The notes: generated by a model from the letters alone, not told the origin. A DNA stretch of 64,000 nt from Trematomus loennbergii (GCA_012861695.1 JAAOOA010000060.1:16074472-16138471); one strand, 5' to 3'; positions 46,673 through 59,865 are shown, counted from the first letter of the stretch. Numbers and translations are program-made.

Positions 46673-47461
46673 TATTTACAAAAGTACACTGACACAAACT
46701 GAATCACTGAAACAGAACAAATTCAGCAAGGTAAACATATGCACTTCATTGCACATGTAGTTGAAAATGTGACGAACTTGGAAACACATGGTATAGGACT
46801 CAAATGCACGACCCGGGAGACAGAGGTAAAGTATGAGAAAAAATACTTTATTCCAAAATAGGATTTTACAAAAACAGCTGCTGAACACGGGGCTGTTAAA
46901 TATTTCAGGTGGTACACACATTCTCTCACCAGCCCGCCTCCCATGCCGGCGCACTGGGAGAGGTTCTGCTCAAAAAGCACGTCCATTACTTATTAATGTC
47001 CCAGAAAAGGATGTCAAATGATGAATGATTGAGGGAAACAACAATAATTTGAGCCTATTATAAAAGGGAGAATGCTAAATAGTGAATTATGTCTGTGTGA
47101 TCCTAAAACAGAGTTTGTTTAAAAGTGTTTGACATGTCAACTCAGGTCTCCAAGTTATACTTCAAAAACAGCAATGAACTTCACTCAGGAATTTGTTGCT
47201 TTATTTCCCATTTGTGTTCAAATCAGTCAATTGTATTTAGGATAAAACATGCATTTTTGATTAGGGGAATATTTGTGACCGACTAAAGCTTTCCCGTATC
47301 ATGATCATAGATAATATTATTCTGATGTTTCTCCACACATTTCTGGTTTCAAATCCAGTGTTATCCACTACACAACAGTCCAAGACATGTGGGTTGGCAA
47401 CTTGAAATTGCCCTTTTAGGTATGATTGATACCTATTGATACCCTTGATAGGTCTGTGGCT
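46670..47461. other. Non-coding DNA
   Basis: The stretch 46790-46880 (ACTCAAATGCACGACCCGGGAGACAGAGG) looks like a dispersed fish repeat but I cannot name it. No gene seen. Confidence 0.35.
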
Positions 47462-48538
47462 GTGGCACAGCCCCACCTATTGTCAGCAGAAAGTATTACA
47501 AATAATGATTACAAAAAACAAAAACAAAAAAACAAAAAAAAATTAAATATTTTTAAGATCATGTTTAATCATCTGATTCGTCTGTACATTGCTGTTTTAG
47601 TCTGTGTTCTTCTAATTAGTGTGTCTACAGTCACAGTGTGTGCCTATTGAGCTGTTTAGAGCCATGTGGGACAAAGCCTGATCATGCCCCTCCCTCTCGC
47701 TGTGAAGTGAACGGTGACTGTAAAAACTACACTGCGCATGCTCAGAGTATTTTCCTATTTAATGTGTGTGGCAAAAAAATAATGACCATAGGGGCACTGA
47801 GCTGCCATCCCCACCATACGTCATCTCACATCATTCAGAGCTGATTGGCTGTAAGTACGTGTGCCGCGAAAAGTGTGGTGTGTGAAGAGGAGACGAGAGA
47901 GCTGCAGTGACGCGTCCTAAAACCAGGAAGTAAGCTGCGCTTGGCTTCCCTCGACAAAAAGCAATGAGGTTTCTCCATAGGATTTTAGAAAATAGCTCGA
48001 AATAAGATCTGTGGGAAACTTACCTGTTAGATAAATGCACGTTTTGTTCAGCCGGATAACATCCACATGTCTACCCTACTTTTATAATTTTTGAATCATA
48101 AATCTATCGATTAGATTTATGATAGACTTTTGAAACTACAAGAAGATAAGGAGGACTTTTACAAAAAAGTTATAGAAATTTTTGTCCAGAAGGATAGGCA
48201 AATGGACTTCATCTTCAAGTCAAGGTAAGACCGCAATTTTATTGAAAATGGGATCTTACTAAGAGAGAACAATTCAATATTTAAATGATAAAATTACATT
48301 TTTTGGGTATCCTTTTGTTGAACTGTCTGTTTAAAATTAATCGAAGCATCAGACAAAAAAAGCTTTTGAAAATAATATTATATTTTGGTTTAGGTCAAAA
48401 TATAATATTTGTAAAACTGAAGAGTCAGTGCCAGTGCCTCACCAGCCATGAACCTCACTGCACGTCACTGCAGAAGCTTATATATAGACATCTACGTTTT
48501 TGTGCCCCACCACTTTTGTACATATAAAAACGCCACTG
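47462..48538. mobile_element. hAT-like element, 5'-truncated copy
   Basis: Matches 21277-22287 from GTGGCACAGCCCCACCT onwards to the terminal AACGCCACTG (48538). It carries segments missing from the first copy (about 47848-47905 and 48013-48060), so the two differ by internal deletions. The left end and target duplication are missing. Confidence 0.85.
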
Positions 48539-48803
48539 AAGAGCATCATGGGTAGGGCCCTGGCTTAATTGAGCTGTTTGGAGGAATCCGAATGAGAGGA
48601 GGCCATGATTAAAAGGACAATTCATATATCCAATTTAAGGAAGCTTAGCAGTTATTTTTTGTACATATAAAAACGCCACTGAAGAGCATCATGGGTAGGG
48701 CCCTGGCTTAATTGAGCTGTTTGGAGGAATCCGAATGAGAGGAGGCCATGATTAAAAGGACAATTCATATATCCAATTTAAGGAAGCTTAGCAGTTATTT
48801 TTT
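48518..48803. repeat. 143-bp tandem duplication over the hAT end
   Basis: 48518-48660 and 48661-48803 are apparently identical, from GTACATATAAAAACGCCACTG to CTTAGCAGTTATTTTTT. Each includes the last 21 bases of the hAT and adjacent flanking DNA. Confidence 0.95.
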
Positions 48804-49756
48804 GTCATTTCCCTTATATATTCTTTTTGCCTCTAGTACATCACAAATGATTCAGCCCCCTTCCACACTTTCAAGGCCTATGGGTGAATAGTTTACGACC
48901 AGAAGTGTGAAAAGGTTTGTGTCTTGTCAGCAGTATTCTCATCACTCTAGTGAGGGTCAGGACAGCCATTTGGGCACTTCAGCTGACAATAAAATGTATT
49001 GAATGTAGTTTTGGACAGAGGAGCGCCTGCAGGAGATGGGAGCTTATCACAGCGCTGAATATGGGGGAGTTTGACCCTAAAGAAAAGATTGCTGTCCAAG
49101 TTTTCTTTCTTGCTGGATATGATTTTTTTATATTATGAATGGAATAATGTATTTGGGCTCCTATGTCATATGCAGGATCATAAGAATATGCCCCCCCCCC
49201 TATCTCCACCCATGGATGGAGAACTAACTTTGAAAATGTTCTTGCAAAACGTCAGAGCAGTCTGGGATTTGGAATGGGGGCTTACAGGGACAGCTGCAAA
49301 AATGGAGCATTTAAGACAAAAAGTAAATAAAGGTATATTTATACAGACATGTGAAATGTGTGTTTTGAACAACAAAGAATGAAAACTACCCACACCTCTG
49401 AGCATGCTAAAGTTTGTATGCTGATGGTCTCTGGACACCATGAAACATGGCCGATAGCTGTCATACCCAATTGAAATTCCTGAAGACCTATCTCCGTTTT
49501 TTCTCTAAAGTGTTGTTTAGGTTTAAATAAGGGCACCAAGGCAACCTATGTTTTTTTGGGTTAGAAACCTCTAAACAACATGTTCACTTTCTCTAAACCA
49601 CATGAGGGAAAAATGTTGTTTAAAATTGAATTCACCATTGAATGGAAATACAGCTATTGATATAAGAAATTAGATATTGGCAGTGGAGAAAAATAGGGAC
49701 GCAAGAGCACCATCTCAAAGCCTGCTTTTCTTCTCCAGATAAAGTAAACTGGAGGC
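48804..49756. other. Non-coding DNA
   Basis: A C10 run lies at about 49191. No gene seen. A short (GT)n follows at 49758-49779. Confidence 0.4.
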
Positions 49757-49892
49757 TTGTGTGTGTGTGTGTGTGTGTGCAGGCCCGTACCAGGATTTCG
49801 TAAATACCGAGGTCCAAAACATGCTAGGGAGCTCGGGGGCAGGCCCCCCCAGGTGAAAAACTAAAGAGGGGCTTCTACATGTGGCAGACCAG

Positions 49893-51602
49893 AGGCCTGT
49901 ACTACGAAGCCGGATTTTCGCTTAGCGAGCTATCTTCAGGGTTAACTCTGGGTTTCCGGTCCTACGACGCTGGTTCTCTTCTTACCATGCTAGATCTCGA
50001 TGGTAACTTATGCTGAACGGCTAACCTGCTCCGGAGCAGGTTAGGTTCCAGGATAAGAGATCAACTCAGTGAAAGCACCGCCTGCTGACCAATCAGAGCT
50101 CAGTGTGCAGAGTTAAAAGCTATCAAGTCGTATTACAGGAGAAAGGAAATACAGAAAAACTGCCGTTGCAGGAAAGATGGCCTGCAAAAATCAACTGACT
50201 GTGTGAATGTGAAAATTAATAGAATATCACCTCCCATCTTCAGAGCAATCTGATTAATATAACATTAGCGTTAAGAAAGCTTACTTAAAGGGGACCTATC
50301 ATGCAAAATGCACTTTTGTACGTCTTTATACATGAATATGTGTCCCGGTGTTCCAGGGAACTCGCCAAGTGTCAGAAAACACAACCCTCTCTATTTTCCT
50401 CCATACCCAAATCTCTAAAAAAGGGGCTGCAAACGGATCTGATAAAAACTGATCCAGATTTGAACACTGTCCTGACGTCAGGACGGTGGCGCTACGGCTA
50501 TTGGGCCAACTCTCCACCTATCAGGGGAATGTGGGGTTGGGCCACGGCCGGCCATTGCCGCTCGAAAAGCGCTGGAGACGCGTGTAGTACATATGCACAT
50601 TATTTATTGAGCTTTAAAACAAATGAATAACGACTCTATATAATAAACACACGGAGGACGGAGATCTCTTTTTATCCCCTCTTCTGACAGCCCAGCAGCT
50701 GATCAGAGCACGTCCCCCTCTCCTGCAGGGGGCGTGGTCAGCAGAATCAGACCCGTAGACAGCAAACAGCACATAGAGCGAAATGAGGCATGGCTAAAAT
50801 GCATGATCTGTTTGGTATTTTGAAAACAGAAAGGTATAAATATACCTTATATAGGTATGGCCCTACAATATATCATTTAAATATAGCATGATAGGTCCAC
50901 TTTAAATATCTGCCACAAGTTAACATAAGTAACCGGATCAAAGTAACATTACGTACAGTCCGCAGCACTGTGAGTGCAGACTTCGATGTGTCCCATCATT
51001 CATATCACATCATAATGTATCATATATTTCCTTATGTGAGTCAGCTTCTTGAGTCGTATCTGGCCGTGCAACACTCACAGTGTCACATACTGTATGCAGA
51101 AGTATTATTTTAAGCAACACATTAAGTTGACGAAACGTTCGAGTCAAATGTAATTAAAGTCAGATCCACTCGTGTCTTAGACGGGGCAGTGATATCATAA
51201 ACCTGTTAATGTACGCATTCAAACACCTTTTTGTTTACCAGCTGTATTCACCTTGCAGGTGCAACTATGTGGCTTTTATCCTGGATAAAGTGTTTAAGTC
51301 ATGGATGTTTAAAGTTGAACTTCTTCATATTTGTCTAATATTATAGTTCACTTTTCATTCAGGAAGTATGACGCTGCGCTGTCAGTACACTTCTCCATGT
51401 TTGTGATTGGTCAACTGGCCCTAACCCCGCCCCTTTCATGTGAACGCGCACTCAGCCGGACAGAGAAACCCTGGCTTGAGTTACCGAGTTGATAACCAGC
51501 GTGAGGACCGTTTAGCGAGAGCACGTTTGTTTTGGATTAGGTAAGCCGGGTAACTCAAACATATCCAGGGTATGTTGAGAACTGGATTCGTAGTACAGGC
51601 CT
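49893..51602. mobile_element. MITE with AGGCCTGTACTACGAAGC termini, carrying a nested MITE
   Basis: Inverted ends AGGCCTGTACTACGAAGCCGG and CTGGATTCGTAGTACAGGCCT with CAG on both sides (49890-49892, 51603-51605), consistent with a 3-bp target as in PIF/Harbinger. Inner sequence near both ends is also related (GGTAACT, GTTAACTC). It was split by the TTAA element at 50289-50901. Without it the element is about 1.1 kb. No coding frame. Confidence 0.85.
50289..50901. mobile_element. TTAA MITE (GGACCTATCATGC family), complete
   Basis: Ends AGGGGACCTATCATGC and GCATGATAGGTCCACT between TTAA (50285-50288, 50902-50905). A second copy begins at 63583. Confidence 0.92.
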
Positions 51603-51605
51603 CAG

Positions 51606-52043
51606 GTGTTGGTGCTGCCGGATTTGGCACCCCCACTATAACTTAGATAGTCGTACTGCCACCAAAATCAAACTGGTGTTTGCTGTTGACCTGTAGTTTG
51701 TTGTTCACCTGTAGTTTGTGCACACAAAAGCATTTTACTCTGGGCTCAGCATATTTCAAAAGCATGACATCATTATTTACACAACACGAAAATAACTTAA
51801 TGTAAAGTATTTATTTCACCTTCCCTTATTATACATCCATGGGTACAAGTCCGAACTGCGGCTGTTTGTTGATAAATTGATGTCGTCTTCTTCTGTTTGC
51901 TTTAATGTAGGCTACTTAGTTGTGCATTGCCCCCACCGCCAGTAAATGGAAGTACAAAGAACCCTGTTAATTATGTGCAGTTATTTCACGAGTTTTATTA
52001 TATACACCTCGAAAAAATTACAGAGGTTCAATGGTGGGTACGG

Positions 52044-52046
<3 letters not shown>
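51606..52046. other. Non-coding DNA
   Basis: No gene seen. Confidence 0.4.

Positions 52047-52097
<51 letters not shown>
52047..52097. repeat. (GT)n microsatellite, left of hAT
   Basis: Pure GT run ending at the terminus of the next element. Confidence 0.95.
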
Positions 52098-52099
<2 letters not shown>

Positions 52100-52529
52100 G
52101 AGATGGGCGAGTCCTGATTCATCCGGATCATTAACCCGGATCCTAGAAATGAGCTGGTCGTGACGAGTCTCCCCTCTCCATTAACCCGAGTCCTTTGAGT
52201 CCCACACTTGGTGTGACTACAAATTAAAACTATAAATTGCGTCACTCGCTACTCTCTTTATAACATGTAAAATCACATTACAACTTACCCCAGTCCGTCT
52301 GCCTACCCTTTAGCAAGTATACAGGATAGCTGCCTGCCAGAAGTTATCGTTTGGCTCAGGGGAGGGGACGCATATCAGTGAAACTTCCTGCAGACTCGTG
52401 GGGACTCAGAGGAGCCGACGGCTCCTAACCGTAATAGCATAGCAGATCCAGCAATCCATACTCGTCATGTGCACGAGCATAGCCCCTCCTCCAGCACCCG
52501 GCTCCCGCGCTATCAACAGCAGACTCGCA

Positions 52530-52825
52530 GTCAACAGCAGACTCGCAGATTCGCAGATTCGCAAATCCTGACTCGCCGCAACACACAGCGGATCAGACTC
52601 GTGCGGACTCGGAGCCGTAACCATATAGCAGCAGATCCAGAGATCCAGCAGACTCGTCGTCATGCACGAGTCAACAGCAGACTCAGATTCGCAAATCCTG
52701 ACTCACTGTGCGCAACACACAGCAGAGCAGACTCGTGCGGACTCGGAGCCGTATATAGCAGCAGATCCAGAGATCCAGCAGACTCGTCCTCATGCACGAG
52801 TCAACAGCAGACTCAGATTTGCCAA
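52530..52825. repeat. ~129-bp tandem repeat inside the hAT
   Basis: Two and a half units. TGCACGAGTCAACAGCAGACT recurs at 52664 and 52793, with CGTGCGGACTCGGAGCCGTA and AGATCCAGAGATCCAGCAGAC in each unit. Smaller GACTCGCAGATTCGCA repeats sit at the left edge. Confidence 0.85.
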
Positions 52826-52910
52826 ATCGCAAAATAACCCTTTTTTTTGTGATCAACATTTTTTATTAAAGCAAAATACACTGTGTAGCGGAGGTTAATA
52901 TAACGTCAGT

Positions 52911-53110
52911 TTAATAGATAGATAGATAGATAGTACTTTATTGATCCCAAATTGGGAAATTGTTGTTGTTACAGCAGCATAAAAGGCATTTTACAATAAA
53001 ACAAAACTACAAAATATACAAGAATAGAAAGAAAAATAAAATAAAATATAAAATATACATGTCGAAATAGAAAATATACATGCAGATATTATATATAATA
53101 TATATTCAAA
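52911..53110. repeat. (GATA)n plus TTTATTGATCCC dispersed repeat
   Basis: TAGATAGATAGATAGATAG leads into TACTTTATTGATCCCAAATT, a common fish repeat tail. Family not determined. Confidence 0.7.
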
Positions 53111-53289
53111 ATATATGGAATAATAATATGCTCGTGAAATGCATCAACTTTTCGGTTTCACCGATAGGATTTCTACGGTCTTGGTGATGCTGACTCATAT
53201 GACTCAAATGACTCGTATGATCCGGATCTCTTCAATGACTGACTCAGAAGACCCTGAGTCTGTAAAAGGATCCGGATTTGCCATCTCTA

Positions 53290-53292
53290 GTG

Positions 53293-53323
<31 letters not shown>

Positions 53324-53347
53324 TGTGTGTGTGTGTGTTGTGTGTGC
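53290..53347. repeat. (GT)n microsatellite, right of hAT
   Basis: Continues the tract interrupted by the element, with GGTG and TTG breaks, passing to GCGTGCGTGCG. Confidence 0.95.
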
Positions 53348-56300
53348 GTGCGTGCGTCCGGTGTGCGTGTGGCGGTGAATAAGGCTGCATTAGAAGTACC
53401 ATCACACACTGTAATAATAACTCGGGTTAACCCATTCTTCTAAATGTATCTAATTACAGGAGATGTCTAGGGAGAATGCTCTCACTTGGCCAAATATGTA
53501 TATGCATGTGTGTGTTTGTGTTTCTGTGTGGAAGGCTTTTAATGAGATAAATGAATGCTGCTTAACAGTGCAGTTAATACAGAGGTCTCAAAGGGATATT
53601 GCATCACATTGGAAGCGTAATGATGAATCCAAGTATCTCAGCATTTTAGAATATGCAGATACTTAGCGTTTTATCGCTGATCTCATCTCTTTTATCTTAT
53701 TTTTTACAGAAATATTTTCACCTTTATTGAATATATTGAATAAAACCCTTGTTTTTTTTATTACCTTTTTACTCTGTCTGAGTTTCTTGTTAAGCTATTC
53801 ATGTTGGATATCATAATTTATCTTATCACCATATATTATCATCATCCGTCACTGTAAATGGAGCTGGTAGTAAATTGTGACTGTGGCTTGCATGCATGTT
53901 TCAACAAATATATAGTAAAGTTGATTGATATAGCAATATCAAGCACTATTGATGATGAGTACTTGGGTGTTTATAATGCAAGCGAAACTTTACCGACAGC
54001 ACAAACAGAACTGAAGGGATTAATCAGTCAGGCATGGTACGTGCATGCATTCATTTCAGTCTGCTACTTAAAAAGCTGCCACAGTTGACAAAAAGGATAG
54101 TGTGTAAATAAACATCAGCGTCGAAATAAGATGAATCTCTAAAGACAGGTGGAAAGCGAGGGAAAATATGGGCAGGAAAATGTGACTTTATTCTTCAATC
54201 AAAGTAGCAGGCGGATCCTTCTTTTTAAATGCAGGGAACAATTTCAACTCAATTTTGTTTCCCATTAAAAATGTAATTTGGCTAACAGATGAGAGAGTGA
54301 TTCAATCAAAACTTCAAAATCAAAAGTAAAATGATATGAAATAAATTATAGGCTGTTCTTAGAAATGGAGAGTGGCAGGCTGTTTTATGCCCAGACAGAA
54401 TCAGTAAGTGCTTGAAAGGGTTGCAGTGCAAGTCACTCTTCTATTATTGGACATTACAACCTCTCCAAAATCTCTCCTAAGACAACAATCACATGCTCTC
54501 CACTTTGGTTAGTTTAGGTGGGAACATGTGTGCAGCATTTGCAATGTAAGGATGCCACACACCTTGAAATTCCCACATGACGCTAGAAATACTTCTTTCA
54601 TTTGACAGATTAAACATTCACTAAGTTATACATATAGGACCCTCTACAGAATCCTCATTGTTATCATACATATGGAGAATGTAACTTTGATCTCCCTTCT
54701 TTGTGTAACATTGCTATGTAAAAGGTTGCTTTCAATGAGGAGTAGAAGATAAAAAAAATAGAAGGAACAATATTATATTAACATAGCCGGCATTTTATTA
54801 AACATTAAACAACACAACAACCCCTCACCCACCCCAATGTCTATCAACTATTTCAACCTACACAAAGTTGAAATAGGAATAAAATGAATAAACAAAACAC
54901 ACAATTCGAGCTCTGAAAATAAACCAAATAATAATAATCAAACCCGGGTAGTGTTTGATTTTACTCACTGCATTATTTGAGTGGATTACATCTGTTTTCT
55001 TTTTGACGTTTGTCTTCCCTTTATGGCAGTTTATTGCCCTTTGTTCTCTTTATGTGAGATAAGACACACCTTTATTGAACCCCAAAGGAGAACGTCAGAT
55101 AATGCAGCAGCACAGAGACGATAAAGAAAAAAAGATTCAGTATGAAGCCGTTTATTTAACTAGTATAATACAAGAAAGCATACAAGATGAAAATAAGATA
55201 ACAGAAATTCAAGGACAAAATGCCTGTTGTAGAGGTGTTCAGTTGCAGTACAGCATTGTACTTGTAGAAGAAGAAGAGGAAGAGAAGAAGAAGAAGAAGG
55301 AGTGATGGAGTATGGATTTTCAATCATTGTCATAATTCCCAACAGCAACCACTAGATGTTACTAAAGAGCTGCATCTTACTGACAGTCCTTTTAACTTCA
55401 CACCAAATCTTCCATGCCTGGGCTGTGAAATGAACTTGTGACCTTCCAAACTCGAGCCGGATCTCCTAATGTCCAGACTACAAACAACGCTTTCTGGCCC
55501 TCGCTGTGAGCCACAGGACTTGGCTGGATAAATATAGATACTACCAGCCAGGGTGCAAGGGGATTGATTGTAACCACATGAGACAGCTCCTGCTGCACTC
55601 AGGACTCTGAAGGTAAAGCAGACAGTGCTGGACAGCAACATGCAGCAAACTGTGGTTGATCCTTACTTTGATTTTATTTTGAGAATACAAAAATAATTTG
55701 TTCAGGGAAATCCAAACAGACACACTTTTGTTACAACCATTACAGTTCAGTGTTGCTACATTACAAACAGACAATAGAAATGAAGATTCAGTGAGTATTA
55801 ATTGCTATAATGGCGAAGCAGACTGTGGTAAAACACACACTTGTAATCAGACTAAATCAGAAAGTGGGCCTGGAAAAGCATCAATTTTCTTCTAATTGAG
55901 ACACTGCAGACCTGTTTACCCATACGCAATTCTGATACTAGCATGGTCTGAAATACTTGGCACACAAAGGTGATGGAATGAAACTGCTTCCAAGGGGCAA
56001 CAAAAGCACACTGTGAGAAAGACATACAATGCACTTACGTCATCATTCAAGTTTTCTTAGTAGTGACAATGACCTTCAGATTCTCCAACCTATTATCACT
56101 TGATTATGACTCAGTGCCACCTAAGGCGGTGATAGAGCTAACCTCCCCCATATCAAGGCTGGTGTGTAAGAGACAGACACGGACAGTTAAAAACCTAAAG
56201 ACAGGCAGGTAAACTGTGTTTTTCAGATTTCTTTTTTTTTTTAAGAAAGCGAGGAGAAGAAAGGGGGAGAAACAAGCAAAAAAAAGCATGCCCATCACTC

Positions 56301-58071
56301 ATCCCCTGTGGTGTGAGTGTATGTCTGTGTGTCTTGTCCATTACTCACTGAGAGCGTCCTTAACGAGGTAATCTTAATTGCCGAACTCTGCTGGGAGTTA
56401 CTTTTCCCTCTATGTCTCCCGCATATCCCCTCTTCTTCTCTTCTCTGGTCTTCAGTTCTCTTTTACGTAACATTTTTCCTTTATTTTTGTTGGTTACTTT
56501 TATTTCATTTCCTGTCCTTTATCTGTGTTTATTTTTATGTTGTCACTCTCTCCTTGGCTTCATATTTGCTTACTTCATCTTCAGGATGTTTTCATATGAA
56601 TGTTGTGTGTATCTGTGTTTTTTGCTGAAATGACTTCATAGAATATACTGATGTGGGACTTGCTAGCTTCCCACAGGGAGTTTTAGTGTTGAAGTTTAAA
56701 TGAAGCTGGGCTACAAGCGGAGACTTAATGAGTTGACACAGTAACGGGACATTACCCATTGGTTTGTGGACTATAGTTTTGAAACCTTAAGTTTGGAGTA
56801 TTGGCTAAGGCAATCTTGGAAAAAAACCTTACAATTAACTTTCCCGACCTCAACACGCAGTGAAAAGGCTTGAAGTTAAAGGATTAAAGACTTAAACATA
56901 GAGCGCAATCAGAACCAACAACAACGTTTATTGAGGTATGAATCAGGTGAGAAGTAGGAATATTTTCTTATAGACTTCTATACAAGACTTAAATGTCCCC
57001 TGCTGGCTTTACTAAACAATTCAGGTTAAATGTTGTATAACCAATTACTTTGACTGTTAAGTAAAATGCAACAGAAACCACATGAATATATTATGTAATT
57101 TTCAAGTGCTCGTCCAAAAACGATAAATATGTATTTCATTGTTGGTCTCGTGTATCTAGTTGCAAGCAGATGAACCAGGAGTGTGCTTACCATATGTGTG
57201 TGTGACTCACCTTCTCACTAGTATAAGCCGAGGATCATTGACCTTCTGTCTGCCATGATACCACTGCTGTCTGAATATTTCCATGAGATAAGTGTACATG
57301 TGTAAGTGCGTTTGTGTAGGCCTGAACATATATTTGAATATATACTGTATATATAGATATATATCTATACATACACACACACACTTGGCAACAAATAAAA
57401 TGGCATGTCATGGCTAGGCCGACGGCCACCCTGTGTCATTAGGCTCACTGGCTGACATTCAGACTGTCTGGAGATATCCTAAAGCTGCAGCTGAGAAATG
57501 TAACCTGAGTCACTGTACAGGACCTGGATATGAAGTTGATTACGAGAAGGGGAGAGACAGCCCGAGAGACGGAAAGAGAGAGAACGAGAGAGAGAGGTTG
57601 CCTCTGGGTTGAGCTGTCAAAGAGACCTTTAGAGAGAAAGGTTTTGAATATTTTTTTCTCTGCTTATCTCACCACTCCTGTCTTCTCTCCTCTCGCACAG
57701 AAATAAGCAGGGCTCGTCCATCTGGCATCTAAATTCTCTCTGCAATATTATACAAACTATTCCACATAACAGCATGTCATTAGTAAGTAGAAACTAAGAT
57801 ATTACATAGAATCCTTGAAAGTTTAATGCGCCTAAATTAAAACAGATCAAACCAGGAATTGGTCAGATCTGGTTGGTTAGAGTTCATTTTGACAAGGACT
57901 TCCAGGTCTATGGTGTGATCTGCTGGACAACACAGATATGCAATACAGCTTCACTTTGATTCCTGTGTTCCAAAATGTGTCCGGTCAGGCACCTCGTCAT
58001 CGACCGTCACATCTCAGAAAATGTCTGACCAATTATCGGGAATCCAAATTACTTTTGGGCCCGTAAACCTA
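53348..58071. other. Non-coding DNA, no gene seen
   Basis: 4.7 kb without a splice-bounded frame or clear element. Contains a (GAA)n stretch at 55267-55302, AT-rich runs at 57328-57370 and a GA-rich run at 57546-57597. Blocks such as 54130-54560 have even composition and could be conserved non-coding DNA. Confidence 0.4.
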
Positions 58072-58075
58072 ATAG

Positions 58076-58600
58076 GCGCGTTCACACCAAGTACTTTTCC
58101 CACAGTAGTTCCTGAGAACTTTAGTTCATGAGAGTTCTTTTAGTTCTGACGAACTAAAGCAGATCGCGTTCACACCAAAATGAGTTCCTGGGGGTGGATT
58201 AGGCAAATGAGCCGCTGACGTCACTTCTTCTTCTTCTGCTTAGCTTTTCCTGGCAGGCCGCAAACAACTTCACGGCGAGTACAGTAGGTGGCGGTATGCA
58301 CCTTAAAGTTGCAATCCGCCAAAAAACCGAGAGAAGAAGAAAAAAAACTTCCGCTTCCGCTGTATGCTTGTGTTTACCTTCCGACCTCAGTCAGACACGC
58401 TATGGAGTTGACTGAAGTTGTGGTTTTGGTGCCGAGTTATTTAAGCCAATAACTCAGCCACAAATACAGATCGCGGTTAAGAAGCCTTAACAAAAGGACT
58501 GGACGGCGACAAGCACACGCTATGGACATGTTTCGTCAGCTGAGGATGATGACCGTTATCACGCCCAAAGAACAAATGGTACGTTCAGTAAATCACATTA
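58076..58600 (+). mobile_element. PIF/Harbinger 5' end with leader exon
   Basis: GGCGCGTTCACACCAAGTACTTTTCC is a Harbinger-like terminus. Downstream come GTTCCTGAGAACTTTAGTTC, TGACGTCA-type sequence and a short frame ending at a possible donor (ATG|GTACGT near 58579). No matching right terminus was found. Confidence 0.55.
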
Positions 58601-58665
58601 ATACTATCTAATGTAGGATTTATGGAGTTATGTCGGGCTAATTTGTGTCTTTGTATGTGTTCCAG

Positions 58666-58847
58666 ATATGCGGTGCTTGAAGCGAAACGACTGCAACATG
58701 GACAATATCAAAATCCAGATGGCAGCATGTTGCGTATTGCATAACCTGTGTGAGCGTCGTGGTGATGAGTACAGGGAGGAATGGACTGCCTTACCGGCGA
58801 CCCAGCTTGATGACAACCATTCATATTTTTTTGTTTATTACAAATGA
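58666..58847 (+). pseudogene. PIF/Harbinger transposase, C-terminal exon fragment
   Basis: Follows TGTGTTCCAG and reads MRCLKRNDCNMDNIKIQMAA then CCVLHNLCERRGDEYREEW, ending at TGA (58845-58847). The (R)CL-K-R ... AACCVLHNLC-ER-GDE pattern is the C-terminal end of HARBI1-like DDE nucleases. The catalytic exons are missing, so this is an internally deleted element. Confidence 0.8.
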
Positions 58848-59660
58848 AAGTAAAATATACACAAGTGTCTTGATTAAATGATTGTAGAATAAGGATTTTG
58901 GACGTGTGCCCTGCAGCCATGAATTGCATTAAAAGCAGCAAGAAACTTTGAATTGATTTCATTTTATACACATTTATATCTGAGTAGGCAATATCAATAT
59001 AATCAATTACTGTAGTACATGTCATTCATTTATTTGTGATATAAAGTCTGCCTAGGTGGTGCATATTCTGGAAAATCAATTGAGAAACAAAAAGAACAAT
59101 CTCAAATTGTTTAAATGACTTCTGATTTGTCTGACCATAGGAAAGAGTTAGATAAGAAATAATACCACTAACATGTCTGTAGTATTGCACAGTAAATAGG
59201 CTCAGCAGTTAACACCTTTATTATATATCCTCCTATGTTCCCTTACTATAATTAATTAAAATATTGAATTCACAACACTGTTAATTACAAACTTAACCAT
59301 TTATCTTTCTATAAATAGTGTTTGTGTTGATGGACGCCATTTTGAAATACAATTGAATGATCTTTTTCAAAGACACATATATGGGGTGGGACACAATAAA
59401 TAAAGCTTCGCCAGTTTCATGGTGTCATGATGGTATCAGAATAATCACTTACATGTGATGTATAGGATGCTACACAGGTCACCATAAAGATAAAGTGTCA
59501 GGAGAAATAAGCAAGATACATTTTCTGTTTAATCGCAATGTAGGTTCTCTTTTATTTATCAGCAGCAGATCAATAAGTGTCAGTAGTATCAAAACAATAT
59601 AATAACAGTGGCATATATATATATAATCACAATAATACAAAATGAACTCTCCCAGGTGTA
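58848..59660. other. Non-coding DNA
   Basis: No gene seen. AT-rich. Confidence 0.4.
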
Positions 59661-59782
59661 GGCAATTTGGGGTGAAGTGTCTTGCCCAGGCACACAACGA
59701 CATCCTGACTGCAGTGGGGTTTGAACCTGTGCTCCCCTGATCCGAACACCAACGCACCAGACCACTGCACCACACGCCTCCC
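59661..59782 (-). repeat. tRNA-derived SINE, 3'-truncated
   Basis: Minus-strand copy of the head and body of the SINE at 60352-60540 (GGTTCAAACCCCACTGCAGT), lacking the tail. Confidence 0.8.
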
Positions 59783-59865
59783 AACAAGTCATTGTACAGT
59801 TTATCAACGACGACAATTTTTTCTTAATTTTTGTATTGAAGGCCTGTTGGATTTAATCAGCTCGC

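Larger units (their letters stand above)
52098..53289. mobile_element. hAT-like element inserted in a (GT)n tract
   Basis: Ends TAGAGATGG and CCATCTCTA, with the second tier GGATCATTAACCCGGATCC against GGATCCGGATTTG. GTGTGTGT on both sides (52090-52097, 53290-53297) is compatible with an 8-bp duplication but ambiguous inside a microsatellite. It contains a tandem repeat and a GATA-plus-TTTATTGATCCC repeat, with no transposase. Confidence 0.75.
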
